Assembly: GCF_037893015.1 (NCBI RefSeq)
Contig: NC_133666.1
Location: forward strand, 224,207,258 to 224,271,257
Length of the DNA stretch: 64,000 nucleotides
Direction of reading: 5' to 3'
Source of the DNA: Macrotis lagotis
Taxonomy: Eukaryota; Chordata; Mammalia; Peramelemorphia; Peramelidae
Shown here: in pieces, positions 11,457-20,674 of the stretch
Layout of the letters: every line of letters begins with the position of its first letter
Position numbering within the stretch: position 1 is the first letter of the stretch
Position numbers and translations under genes: made by a program
The notes under the pieces: generated by a model
Seen by the model: only the letters and a program-made list of their open reading frames with translations
Told to the model about the DNA's origin: nothing
Databases searched by the model: none

Positions 11457-12484
11457 TAGATGCATAAAATGAATCATTGGTCTGTTCTATAAATAGAAAT
11501 AGACTAGTGTCACAGTAATATTCAGTAAGAAGACAAGTCCTGTGAAAAGTTGTAGAGACCATTATCTTTTAAAATTCTTGGCTTTAGAAAGCATGGTTAA
11601 GTATGAATATTTCCTTTGGCTTTCTAGTTCTTTCAAATTTAAGGAATGAGGCCACCTACTTAAAAGCTAGTTATTTTGTTACAGGTAGATCCATTCAATC
11701 CCCATCTTGGAGAGCTCAGAACATTCTATTTACTCCTGGTGTAGGTTATTAAGGGTTGACAAATTATTTAGCCTGCCCTTGCAAATTCCAGCTCCTCACT
11801 CCAAAAATATGTGCATGTATATTTTTTCCAGTCGAATGCAGTCTCACCTCATTATTATCAGTCCTGTTTCCAAGAGGGAATATTTTAGTGAATAACTTCA
11901 CAGGAATAGTACTCTAAAATCGCTGTATCCTGAAAGGAACCCAGACCTCAAGGGGACCACGAAAGCTGTAGCAGTCAGGGTCCAGTCGGGGGCAGCAAAG
12001 AGCTTTAAGCAGAGACCCCTGCTGAGGACCTACGTCCCTTCAGCAGCGGTAGCAATGGAGGGTGGGAGAGGGAGTGAAGCCGACAGAAACAAAAGGCCAG
12101 GCCAGTATCGATTATCTTGGCTGCTAAAAAAATGGTTTTAACCATTAGATCTGAAGAGAAGAAAAGGGTTCAGAGGGAGGTTGGGTAAACTAAGAACCAA
12201 AGGCAATTGGTTCTAAGGGTGTCTCTTTGGTTAGCCCTGAACAGAGACTGTTCCAATGAAGCTAAGAGAAAAGACAAAGAACTGAATAAAAGTGGGTATG
12301 CAAAGTGTGAACAGATTGGAGCGCTTCTGGCAGAGGAAATGGGAAGGGGCATGAGTCTGTTTTGAGAATATTATGAATCTGAGATTTAAAGGAAAAAATA
12401 GCAAAAATATAATGTAGCAAATTTTTTTTTAACTAGCATACCCACAGGTTGACCACCATGCCTAGAAGGGTCTTTCTTCTTAGT
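11457..12484. other. Unique-looking sequence, nothing recognised
   Basis: No repeat assigned. The stretch 11930-12120 is locally richer in GC and CpG than its surroundings, but far too weakly to be a CpG island. Confidence 0.4.
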
Positions 12485-12730
12485 TTTTCCTTCTTTCAAG
12501 CCTCAGCTTGAAAATTAAGATGGTCCAAATGCTTGCAGCAGCTAATATTTTCCTGTCTGTAAGAGCCTTCCATCTACTCTGCATGTATCTTATTTACTTG
12601 TTTGCTTTTTCCTTGTAACTATTATTTAGTGGGGATTTTTTTTGTCTTTCATTGCTTCCTCAATGCTCTTAACATCCTTGCCTGATCAAAAGTAAATAGT
12701 TGTTGACTAATTGATAAAGAATTTATCATA
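12485..12730 (+). repeat. L2-like LINE 3' end (relic)
   Basis: Starts in a 'caagcctcagcttgaaa' block and runs through 'tgtatcttatttacttgttt' to 'gttgttgactaattgataa', the usual L2-like end. Confidence 0.55.
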
Positions 12731-12814
12731 GGTTAATATGGTAGCTATGGGATAAAATCAATTTTTTTGACAAGTGAGAAGTCTCATTTTTAGTCTCTTG
12801 AAAAATTAACTCTT

Positions 12815-13070
12815 GGGCAGATCGGTGGTACAGCAAATAGAATTCTGGACCTCTAGTCAAGAACTCATAATCCTGAGCTTAAATCCAGCCTCAGAAATTT
12901 ACTAGTTGGGACTCTATGCAAGTCCTTTAGCCCTGTTGACCTCAGTTCTTCATCTATAAAATGAGTTGGAAAAGGAAATGGCTAAATCATTCCAATATCT
13001 TTGTCAAGAAAACCCCAATGGGCTCACCAAGGGTTGAACACAAATGAATCAATTGAATAGCAACAGCAAC
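12815..13070 (+). mobile_element. tRNA-headed SINE, long form ending '...gaatagcaacagcaac'
   Basis: A different family from the short tRNA SINE. It has a tRNA head ('gggcagatcggtggtacag'), then 'cctcagttcttcatctataa', 'aaaggaaatggctaaatcat' and 'ccaatatctttgtcaagaaa', with an ACAGCAAC tail. The copy is full length and moderately diverged. Confidence 0.8.
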
Positions 13071-13284
13071 ATTGCAAAAAAAGACTACTTCTGATTGCTC
13101 CATGAGTCCCTCAGTACCTTTTCTCCAATTGGAAATACATTTCTTTAAATTTCCATTTTCAAACATCATGGAAAACACTCTTAAGAGAATCAATGTGAAG
13201 ACAATTTGGTTCTATAAGAATCTGCTCAAGAAGTTTCGGTGGCTTCATTGCTATTGCCTCTAAAATAAAATGAAAACTTTTTCT

Positions 13285-13650
13285 TCCAATTTAATATCCT
13301 TCACAATCTGGCTCCAACCTATCTATCTAGACTAATTTGACATTCCTCCTCTTGGTGCCAAAATGGTTCACTTAACATTCCTGGCAAACTTCTATCTCCT
13401 GCCTCCTACACTGGGATGCTCTCTCTTCTCACCACTGGCTCGGGAATTACATGGTCCCTTCAATCAATTGCTGCGTCCTATGAGAGGGCTTTCCAGATTC
13501 CCTACCTCCCAAATCATTTTGCATTGACTTGTCTTTGTATATGGCTCTTCCAACACCACACACAAACACCCAATAGCCTGTTAACTCTTTTTTCATTTGT
13601 CTCTATATTCCCAACACTTAGAAAAAATTCTGGCACAGGTTCTTCACAAT
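13285..13650 (+). repeat. L2-like LINE ORF2 end and 3' UTR
   Basis: 'ccttcacaatctggctccaa' followed by 'cctatctatctaga' encodes the 'HNLAPTYLS'-like end of L2 ORF2. The 3' UTR blocks follow ('gagagggctttccagattcc', 'tatggctcttccaacac'). The 110-codon frame at 13416-13748 is a by-product. Confidence 0.65.
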
Positions 13651-14134
13651 GCTTCTTTCCTATTTTTTTTTTTAGCAGTTTGGTTTGGTTAGGGAAAAGA
13701 AAGTGGGGTGGTGTTAACAGCTTGAAGCAAAGGACTTTGCAGAGTTAGAAAACTGAGTTAAAATAATTTACAGAGGAACTGTTTTTAATCATTGAGGGAG
13801 GCAAGATTAATTTCCTGGAAGTATGTTTTGAGTAGTTAAAGACTGATAATCAGTTGCTCTTCCATCTTGATGCTGCAGCATGGCACCTCACCCCCCTGGC
13901 CTTACTCCCTTACCCCCTGACCCTACCCTCACTCTTCTCTTGTCATGGATCATTTGGATACCCAGATTCCTTACTATTTCAAATTGTCTGTCAAGGCTAG
14001 TGATCCAATTAGCAAATGCTTTTTTTTTTTGCAACTATCATTTTTTATTTCACAATTTTAGAATTTAAATTTTGTTGTTGAAATATTTGATGGTTTTAGT
14101 TTGCATCTAAAAATCTCAAAATGGTAAAAACTTA
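13651..14134. other. Unique-looking sequence
   Basis: Nothing recognised. The stretch 13680-13870 is free of simple repeats and could be an old conserved segment, but nothing in the sequence alone proves that. Confidence 0.35.
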
Positions 14135-14260
14135 AAAGAGGCAGTTGTGGCATTGTAAAGAGTTAAGAATTATGAATGATCTGACTTCAAATACCATAGG
14201 ACCTTGTGTGACCTTGGCCAAGTGTCTTAGCCTAACAGAATTTCAAGTAATGTTCTTAAG
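14135..14260 (+). repeat. CORE-SINE head (relic)
   Basis: 'agaggcagttgtggcattg' is a worn tRNA head, and 'gtgtgaccttggccaagtgt' is the conserved block downstream of the B box. The 3' half is lost. Confidence 0.5.
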
Positions 14261-14562
14261 ATTTTAAATAAAAAACCAATAGCTGATTAACACTGGTGAA
14301 GATATCATACATCTGGAATCACAACTGCCTCCTCTCTTCCTCCAATATTTAGGCAATATTTCAAGTTCAAGAATTATTTATGGAGCACTATGTACTCACT
14401 ACAGTTTTAAACACCATACATTTATGCTGGAGATAAGTAAAAGATAGATATGTATGTATATATATGTATATATATATATATATATATGCCTGTATGTATG
14501 TGTGTATTTCTTTATCTGGGGGGGATTTTCTAATATATGCTCTTTCTTTATGTCACATAATG
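14261..14562. other. Unassigned sequence with a (TA)n run
   Basis: Contains a TATG/(TA)n tract at 14447-14487. No element recognised otherwise. Confidence 0.45.
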
Positions 14563-14790
14563 TATTGTTCAGTTGTTTTCAGTTGTGTCCACTCTTTGTA
14601 GCTACATCTGAGGTTTTCTTGGCAGAGATACTAGAAAGGTTTGCCATTTCATTCTGCAGCTCATTTTACGATTGTGGGACTGAGGCAAACAGAGATCACA
14701 CAGCTAGTAAATCTGTGAGGTCTCATTTGAACTCAGGTTTTCCTGACTCCGGGTTCATCAGTGTACCCATTTGTGTCACCTCTCTGCCCA
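14563..14790 (-). mobile_element. tRNA-headed SINE, long form (minus)
   Basis: Same family as 12815-13070, reversed: 'ttgttcagttgttttcagtt' is the tail. Then come 'aggtttgccatttcattctg' and 'gaactcaggttttcctgact', and the decayed tRNA head ends near 14790. Confidence 0.75.
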
Positions 14791-14824
14791 ATGGAGCTGT
14801 ACCTAGATAAGTAAATAGAAAACA

Positions 14825-15170
14825 AATACAAGGCAGTACACAGTCATTTCAAAGAAAAGAACACAGTGAGAGAATTTGGGGGAGGGAAATCCGGGAAGGA
14901 CCATGAAGAAAGTGGTACCTGAACTGGGTTTTGATGAAAGGTAAGGAATCAGAGAAGATGAGGCAGGACTGCCTTCCAGACCAATGCGATGGATAGGAGG
15001 TAGGGGAGTGTAGTGTAGGGGAAATGGTTAATAGGCCAATTTGCATGTGAGGGAAAGTGCATGAAAGGGATTCTATATGAAAGTAGAGGGTGGAAGCCAC
15101 ATCGTGGGTTCTAAATGCTTGGCTGAGGCTGTTGTCAAATCTTCATTTTCCGTGGAGGATGTGTTGAAGA
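14825..15170 (-). repeat. L2-like LINE, ORF2 C-terminal region (relic)
   Basis: On the plus strand it reads 'gaactgggttttgatgaaag' and 'aggactgccttccagac', the complement of the block just upstream of the L2 3' end seen at 26795 and 61755. Minus-strand frames at 14849-15100 and 15073-15297 come from it and from flanking DNA. Confidence 0.5.
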
Positions 15171-15401
15171 CTTCCAGCATTGGGCCGATTCCTCTCTGGA
15201 GGATCAAGCACAGACAAGAGTAACACAGGATGGGAAAGAACGGAGTTGCATTAGTGAATGGATTCCTAGCACCGATGAGATAGTATCCTTCAGACAAAGT
15301 TAATATTCCCCAAGATGTTCCCCCGCTTCATGTTCCTCAGCCTCATCTCCGCTTTCTGACTTTTTTTCAGATTCTATGAGTCCTATTATTGGATTGGGAA
15401 A

Positions 15402-15740
15402 AAAAATCTGTATAAGGCAAAGCACAACACGAACATAATCTCTTTTGATTGTCACAACAATCCCAGAAAGGTAGTTGCTATTATTATCTCCGTCTTACAG
15501 ATAAGGAAACTGAGGAAACAATAGTTAAGTGATTTTCTCAAGGTCGTAAAGTTAGTGTCTGAAGATAGATTTGGGGGGGCAGCTAGGTGGATAGAGCCCC
15601 GGCCCTGGAGTCAGGAGGACCTGAGTGCAAATTCGGCTAGCCGTGTGGCCTTGGGCGAGCCACTGCCTTGCAAAAACCTAAAAAAAATATACAGGTTTGA
15701 AGTCGGATCTTTCTGCCGCCAGGTCCGGGCATCAGCTGCC
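15402..15740 (-). repeat. CORE-SINE (MIR/Mar-1-like) split by a younger SINE
   Basis: The left part (15402-15573) carries 'cgtcttacagataaggaaac' and 'agttaagtgattttctcaag'. The right part (15689-15740) carries the 'tttgaagtcggatctttctg' and 'ccgccaggtccgggcatcag' end. The right end runs directly into the CpG island and is rich in CpG, unlike every other copy in the window. Confidence 0.65.
15574..15688 (+). mobile_element. tRNA-derived SINE at the CpG-island shore, internally shortened
   Basis: 'gggggggcagctaggtggat' and 'ggccctggagtcaggaggac' give the head, and 'ccttgcaaaaacctaaaaaa' the tail. The 'cacttaataattac' part and part of the A box are missing. It retains CpGs ('ccggcc', 'gccgtg', 'ggcgag') that other copies have mostly lost. 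It sits inside the older CORE-SINE. Confidence 0.8.
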
Positions 15741-15782
15741 CTTGCGGGAGGAGCGGCGCCCGCGGAGCTCGGCGGCCCTCAC

Positions 15783-15960
15783 CTCCGCACAAAGGCCCGC
15801 GTGAGGCGGCGTGCCCGCCCGGGGTGCCCGCCCTGCCCGGGGGCCGGCTGCCGGTCGGAAATCAAATCGGAAAATAAAGCCCGCGTAGACAAGCCGCCGC
15901 CTCGGAGCCCGCGGGAGGCGCAGCCGCCCCCCCCCGCCCCGGGGAAATCCAGCGGCAGCG
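15783..15960 (-). other. Possible non-coding first exon, leftward transcript
   Basis: On the minus strand 'gtgcggag|gtgagg' (GT at 15782-15781) is a good splice donor about 200 bp downstream of the AP-1/GC-box/NRF1 cluster. A transcript starting near 15960 and ending its first exon at 15783 would fit. No ATG is required and none is proposed. This is inference only. Confidence 0.25.
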
Positions 15961-15963
15961 CCT

Positions 15964-15985
15964 GCGCTGAGTCAGCGCTGAGTCA
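15964..15985. promoter_or_regulatory. Double AP-1/MARE-like site
   Basis: 'gcgctgagtcagcgc' (15964-15978) is a near-perfect palindrome around TGAGTCA, matching a Maf recognition element with both GC flanks. A second TGAGTCA overlaps its edge at 15979-15985. Such pairs are bound by small Maf/NRF2/BACH or AP-1 dimers in other genes. Binding here is inferred. Confidence 0.6.
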
Positions 15986-15993
15986 CGGTCTCG

Positions 15994-16001
15994 TACGTGA
16001 C
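15994..16001. promoter_or_regulatory. TACGTGAC element (E-box / CRE-like)
   Basis: The core CACGTG/TGACGT-like sequence 'tacgtgac' lies 8 bp after the second AP-1 site. It could be read by USF/bHLH or CREB/ATF factors. Confidence 0.4.
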
Positions 16002-16002
16002 C

Positions 16003-16040
16003 GCGGGGGCGGGGCGGGGCGGGGCGTGTCGGGGGCGTGG
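16003..16040. promoter_or_regulatory. Tandem GC boxes (Sp1/KLF)
   Basis: Three overlapping 'ggggcggggc' boxes in a row (16006-16025), then a 'gggggcgtgg' KLF-type box (16031-16040). This dense array is typical of TATA-less start regions. Confidence 0.75.
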
Positions 16041-16055
16041 CCTCGCCCCCGGGGC

Positions 16056-16064
16056 GCGCATGCG
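16056..16064. promoter_or_regulatory. NRF1-like site
   Basis: 'gcgcatgcg', the core of the palindromic NRF1 consensus, sits 16 bp after the last GC box. Confidence 0.65.
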
Positions 16065-16166
16065 GGCGACGCGCCGGGCCCGGGGAGACCGAGGCCGGAC
16101 CGCGGGCGGGGGGGGCCTCATCCGGGCCACCGGGGGGCGTGCCGCCGGCGTCAGCCCCGCCCCCAG

Positions 16167-16175
16167 AACGGAAGC
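16167..16175 (+). promoter_or_regulatory. ETS/GABP-like site
   Basis: 'aacggaagc' matches the CCGGAAG family core as CGGAAG. It is a single site inside the CpG island. Confidence 0.45.
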
Positions 16176-16315
16176 GGCGCAGCCCGGAGGCCGCGAGTTC
16201 GAGGGCTGCCCCCGGCCGCAAGGCGCGTAGGGCGCGTAGCCGCGGCCCCTCCGACGCGCAAGGCCCGGCCTGCCGGACTTGCACTCGGGGCTCCGGACCG
16301 GCCGCAAGAACCAGC

Positions 16316-16351
16316 ATGCCCCCTCTGCGTCTGCCTGGCCCAGGTGACTAG
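16316..16351 (+). other. Possible first coding exon, rightward transcript (very tentative)
   Basis: ATG at 16316 has A at -3 ('ccagcatgcc') and opens 'MPPLRLPGPG', reaching TAG at 16349 if unspliced. A donor 'cag|gtgact' lies at 16343/16344, so a transcript could splice out before the stop. There is no matching downstream exon that I can name. Confidence 0.15.
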
Positions 16352-16704
16352 CGGTCAGGGCCCGTCGTGAGCCCCGTGTGAGCGGGCCCGCCTCCCCTCG
16401 GCCCCGGGGTCCACCCTACATCCGGGGATCCCCGCCGGGGGCTCACCGGTGACCCGCGCACCCCCATCATAAGGCCGTCCCTTGCCTCGGGGGGCTCAGG
16501 GCACATTCTTGGGGGACCGGCACCCCAGAAGGCCGCTGATGCCAGAAGGCGGCCCTTTGTTTCAGGGAGAAACTTGGAATCTGCAAGTTTCCCCCCAATA
16601 CCTACTTTTTGGGGGCACCATTTATGAACTAAAAATAGCCGCGCCGAACCCCAAAAGTCAAGCGTGCGCCACGAGGACGGCGCCCGGGCTCCCCGCCGCG
16701 GCCC

Positions 16705-16872
16705 GGCCGCCCTGTGCCCGGGCCGCCCCTGTGCCCGGGCCGCCCCTGTGCCCGGGCCGCCCCTGTGCCCGGGCCGCCCCTGTGCGCGGGCCGCCCCTGT
16801 GCCCGGGCCGCCCCTGTGCCCGGGCCCGCCCCTGTGCCCGGGCCGCCCCTGTGCCCGGGCCGCCTCCCAGGC
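16705..16872. repeat. 17-bp GC-rich minisatellite, about 9-10 copies
   Basis: The unit 'tgtgcccgggccgcccc' repeats head to tail with period 17 (units start near 16713, 16730, 16747, and so on to 16850). One unit is 18 bp and one carries 'tgcgcgggc'. Because 17 is not a multiple of three, the Gly/Arg/Pro-rich translations rotate through frames and are artefacts. The minus strand has regularly spaced G-runs (GGG, GGGG) with short loops, fitting G-quadruplex formation. Confidence 0.95.
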
Positions 16873-17180
16873 TGCCCTGCCGTTCGGCGGGTGCTCGGAC
16901 CGAACCTCGGCAGCTTGGCACATGCCCCTGCTCGCCCGCGACCCGTGGCCGTAGGACCGGTGAAGGGGCGCACAGACACAAAAACATTACCGAGCGGCGC
17001 CAACCAAAATCTCGCCGTAATGGCCCAAAAAATGGGGAGCCGCACAAACTCGAAGGCGCGATAGAATTATCTCGTTGAATGAGATTTTTCTTTGAAAAAG
17101 TCTCATACAATACACATGTCTAGGCATTAAGAATGCACACATAATTTCTTTCATCGATGAAAACATTTAATTTCATATAT

Positions 17181-17378
17181 GCTGTTGTTTCAGTGTTGTC
17201 CATTTGAGTTTTCTTGGCAAAATCATTTCCTTCTCCAGCTTTACAGATTAGGAAACAGAGGCAAACAGGGCTCAAAGACCTGATACATGAGCCAATAAGT
17301 GTCCGAGACCAGATGGGAACTCAGGAAGATGAACCTTCCTGACTCCGAGCCTAGTACTCTGTCTGCTGTACCTCCCAG
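17181..17378 (-). mobile_element. tRNA-headed SINE, long form (minus)
   Basis: The tail 'gctgttgtttcagtgttgtc' is at the left, then 'tttccttctccagctttaca', then 'gaactcaggaagatgaacct'. It ends in a worn head ('ctgtctgctgtacctccc') about 100 bp beyond the right edge of the CpG island. Confidence 0.75.
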
Positions 17379-17749
17379 GCTGGCATATAGCAAATGTTTA
17401 ATAAATGTTTGCTTCATTGACCTGTACAACTTGTTTCTTGTGCTCCAAAAAGCGGCCTAAAAGATGGAAACTTAAAATCTTCCTTTGTGATCATTGGAAA
17501 AATGAGATTAAAGAAAAATTTAGGAAGAGTGGAAATACACACAGCACTAGTTCATTGAATAGAAAAACATCTACCACATGTGATTCAAGACTTCCAGGCA
17601 AAACTACCCTCTCTTTAGAAAGGAAAGCATTGTCTGACTCTTCACATAATAGTTCTTAGTCACAGACATACACACAATTCCCATAAAGTCTTAGGAAATC
17701 AGAATTTACTACTGAGAAGACGGGTTTGTCTGCTTCTGCCTATCCCCCT
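17379..17749. other. Unique-looking sequence
   Basis: Nothing recognised. An 84-codon plus-strand frame (17405-17659) has no domain and is taken as chance. Confidence 0.4.
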
Positions 17750-18000
17750 CGCATAAAATTTTCTTCCCCACCCCCTCTTTTTCTTCCTAGCTCATACACA
17801 TTCTTTAAAACTCAGCTCCCTCCATGAGATGTTTCCTTGCCATTCTAGGCCACAATGTTCTCTTCCTCCTTAGGAATCTTCCAGTATTTAACTTCCTGTA
17901 ATCACTCAACTTGGGCTTTAATCACATACTGGCTCATACTGTTATTTAAATGTTTCATGTGTTTATGTGTTTTCTCTCCAAGTAGATTGTAAACTGCCGG
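17750..18000 (+). repeat. L2-like LINE 3' end (relic)
   Basis: 'ctttaaaactcagctccctc', 'atgagatgtttccttgcc' and 'ccaagtagattgtaaactgc' follow the L2-like 3' order. Confidence 0.6.
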
Positions 18001-18049
18001 AAACCAGTTAATACAATCTTAGGCTGCTGTAAAAGAGACACACAGTGTC

Positions 18050-18305
18050 CAAAACTAGGGAGGCAGTCGTCCCTCCGTACGCTGCCCTGGACAGACCACA
18101 TCTGTAAGATTGCTTAGTTTTTGGTGCCACAATTTCAGAATGTGAAGTTTTTAGATATCGACAAGCCCTAGAACCTTAAGTGGATGGCAACCCAAATGAT
18201 GATGACCCTTGAGATCTTGCCTTGGGAAGTTCGGTTGAAGAGACTAGGAATTTTTACCCTGAAGAAGAGAAAACTTAGGGGAGACATGGTAGGTTAGTTA
18301 AAGTA
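18050..18305 (+). mobile_element. CR1/L3-like LINE, ORF2 C-terminal relic
   Basis: The plus strand keeps the C-terminal segment of CR1/L3 reverse transcriptases: a degraded 'LVRPHLEYC..FWAP' region ('ccctggacagaccacatctg') and then the clear 'EVRLKRLGIFTLKKRKLRGD' stretch (family pattern ERL.ELG.FSLEKRRLRGD). It has several stops and is very old. Confidence 0.75.
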
Positions 18306-18510
18306 CTTGAGGGCAGGCATGGTAAAGAGAGTTGCAATGAGCCAGATTCAGTTTGATTCAAGTCAGAACTCCTAGCCATAATGGCTTTTCAAAAGGTAGA
18401 ATAGCATGGTCACACCTCTCATGCTTTAGAAAAATCACCTTGGCAACTGAGTAGAGGATGGATTGGTGAGGGGAAAATCTTGTGTTAGGGAATTTCCTAG
18501 GTGAGAATTG
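18306..18510 (-). repeat. L2-like LINE ORF2 C-terminal relic
   Basis: Plus-strand text 'gaaaaatcaccttggcaact' and 'gagtagaggatggattgg' is the complement of the L2 segment just before its 3' UTR ('ALQWLPIALRIKSK'-like region). Confidence 0.55.
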
Positions 18511-18954
18511 AGTAGCAGCACTGGGAGGTAGTGCTTTCCCCCCTCACTAAAGATCTAGCAAAGGTGGGCTTACAAAACACAATATGGGAAGATCAGTCCT
18601 TATTCTGGTTATTTATTGGTCCTGCTTGCTTCCTTTCCAACTCTAAGGTTCTGTGATCTATGATTTTGTCATTCAGTGGCACAAGAAATCTTATCTTACA
18701 TTTTTCTTATTTCCTTCAAAACATCTAGCGGAAGGCATATGAAGGAAACTTAATAGGAAATCAGGAAAGGATTTTAGAGACAAGAGATAAGGAAACCATT
18801 GCTTATAGTATTGAAATTTGATTTGTAAGTGATTAAAAAATTACATTTAGCCAAGGCTATACCTGTAAATGTGAGCATGAACTATTTAAAACAAATTTTA
18901 GATATATCAAGGTACATCAATAGTGAGTATAGGATTAGAGTAACAGAGTTCAAA
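18511..18954. other. Nothing recognised
   Basis: AT-rich, without a frame or repeat that I can place. Confidence 0.45.
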
Positions 18955-19130
18955 TTGGATAAGACCTTATTTAATAGGTAAGAAACTGAGGCCCAATTTG
19001 GGCCTCACAAAAGTCACACAAGAAGGGGAAGACTGGATTTTGACCTTATGGTCTCTAGCAGAATTTTTTTTTCTAATACAGTATATTCCTAATTAGGTGT
19101 TCAATAAATATTAATGAAATTGCATTGAAT
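18955..19130 (-). repeat. CORE-SINE-like relic
   Basis: 'aataggtaagaaactgaggc' and 'aaaagtcacacaagaagg' are the complement of MIR-type 'cctcagtttcc..' and 'gtgtgactt' blocks. Poorly preserved. Confidence 0.4.
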
Positions 19131-19724
19131 CTTCTAGCTCAGAAAGTCAGTTTTTATAATGTTTCACCAATTCAGAGATGTCAGTGAAAAGAACTGACTG
19201 TAATTTCATTCACATTAATAAGGAAAAGCTACAAGGAGCTTGGAGAGGAATTTGTTCCTCTATATGATTAGAGTGAAGCACCCTCAAAGACTATTTGCTA
19301 AAAGTAAAAGAAAATTAGTAAATTGTCTTCCCTCTTAATTAGGTCAAAAAAAAAAGGATAATAAACATAGGATGCATTATTGTCTAAATCCAAGTTATAA
19401 TAAGCATAACTTCCTTCCTTCAGACAAAACCAAAGCTTTGTCTAAAAGAGCTGAAATAAAATAAGAGGAAAACTCAATTTTCACTATTCCCTGGGGGAGA
19501 AGGAGCTTTTTTAAGGGTATCTGTTGAAAGAGCTCCAAGACCTGAGAGACAACCCAGCCAGCCCAGGTGACCAATAGCTGAGCCCAAAGGTAGGGTGTGT
19601 GCCCTGTGTTAAATCCCTATAAAACAAATAAAGAAGAAAATATGACCCAGCCCACAGGAGTCAGTAACCTAATTTAGTTAATATGGTAAGGGAAAAAAAA
19701 AATGAAGCACGGAAGAGTGGCTAG
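19131..19724. other. Nothing recognised
   Basis: No element assigned. The stretch 19490-19620 is less AT-rich and unique-looking. Confidence 0.4.
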
Positions 19725-19968
19725 GGAATCAAGATAGCAAAATGGATAAAGTGTTAGTTCTGGACTCAGGAAGACCTGAGTTCAAATATGAGCCTAGGAA
19801 AGTTACTTAACTTCTGTCTGCCTCAGTTTCCTCAATTGTCAAATGGAAATAGTAATAGCAGTTATCTTGCAGGGTTATTGTAAAGATGAAATGAGATAAT
19901 ATTCTTGAAGGGCTTAGAACAGCATTTGGCATATAAATAAATATAGAGTTTAATAAATCATTGCCTTC
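19725..19968 (+). repeat. MIR/Mar-1-like SINE, full length
   Basis: The head 'atagcaaaatggataaagtg', the B box in 'cctgagttcaaatatgag', 'ctgcctcagtttcctcaatt' and the CORE/3' part 'gaaatgagataatattcttg' are all in order and end in 'taataaatc'. Confidence 0.75.
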
Positions 19969-20056
19969 ATTTGGGTTAAGCCCAGACACTTGTAAATTTG
20001 ACCAATCAATGAATCATGATTATACAAATCAAACTCCTACAAAGAATGAATAAGTG

Positions 20057-20155
<99 letters not shown>

Positions 20156-20674
20156 GTTCCCAGTTGACTTCTGGCAGGTATAGGGAAATTTTGATGGTTT
20201 TTTAATCAAAATTTTGACTGTTTGATCATGTCACATAACATTATTGCAACTTATTCACTAACTGGCTATAGTACTCAAATGTTTAATAAATGTTTGTGGA
20301 ATGAACTAGAGACAAAGTTGTTAAGATTTGTTGTATTTGATTTCCTCGTATATCTTTCCTTTATGATCCAGAGCTAATTTGGATGATCTTCCTAGCCAGG
20401 ATCTTTGCTCCTCATATTTAAAAAAAGAAAAAAAGAAAGAAAGAAAATTCTGTATCTATAATTTCATTAGTATGGATCAGTGAGGAAATTCTTTTAGTCT
20501 TCCTGCATAAAGCTTTCCAGCCCCAATCCACCCAGCTGCTAAGGAGGTTTTCTAAAGCAGAGTAGGTTTGAACATGCTAATTCAGTGAGATCCTATTACC
20601 TATAAACTCTGTTTAGGATCTAAAGTTCTTGATAATGATCTGAAGGCTAAGACCCCTCCTCCAAAATAATCTAG
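19969..20674. other. Unassigned sequence with a long (TA)n(CA)n tract
   Basis: The tract at 20056-20155 is (TA)10, then (CA)8, 'tatata', then (CA)24 or so, which is a long Z-DNA-prone microsatellite. The cysteine/valine frames across it are artefacts. The rest is unassigned. Confidence 0.7.

Larger units (their letters stand above)
15715..17078. promoter_or_regulatory. CpG island, probable promoter (direction unresolved, possibly bidirectional)
   Basis: About 1.36 kb of very GC- and CpG-rich DNA in an otherwise AT-rich, CpG-poor window, the only such block here. It contains AP-1/MARE sites, tandem GC boxes, NRF1 and ETS motifs and a TACGTGAC element, the usual mix of a TATA-less housekeeping promoter. 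The long frames crossing it (up to 271 codons at 15555-16370, and several more on both strands) arise because GC-rich DNA has few stops. They overlap in all frames and are rich in Arg/Pro/Gly/Ala, so I do not call them genes. Possible first-exon donors exist in both directions. The gene it serves is not visible. Confidence 0.85.

Noticed and set aside
15555-16370. 271-codon open frame across the CpG island
   Set aside because: GC-rich DNA has few stops, and several frames on both strands are open over the same bases. The translation is Arg/Pro/Gly/Ala-rich with no domain, and it begins inside a SINE.
16348-17110. Overlapping 96-198 codon frames with Gly/His/Arg or Pro/Cys repeats
   Set aside because: They are read-outs of the 17-bp minisatellite in rotating frames on both strands. 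A unit not divisible by three argues against selection for protein.
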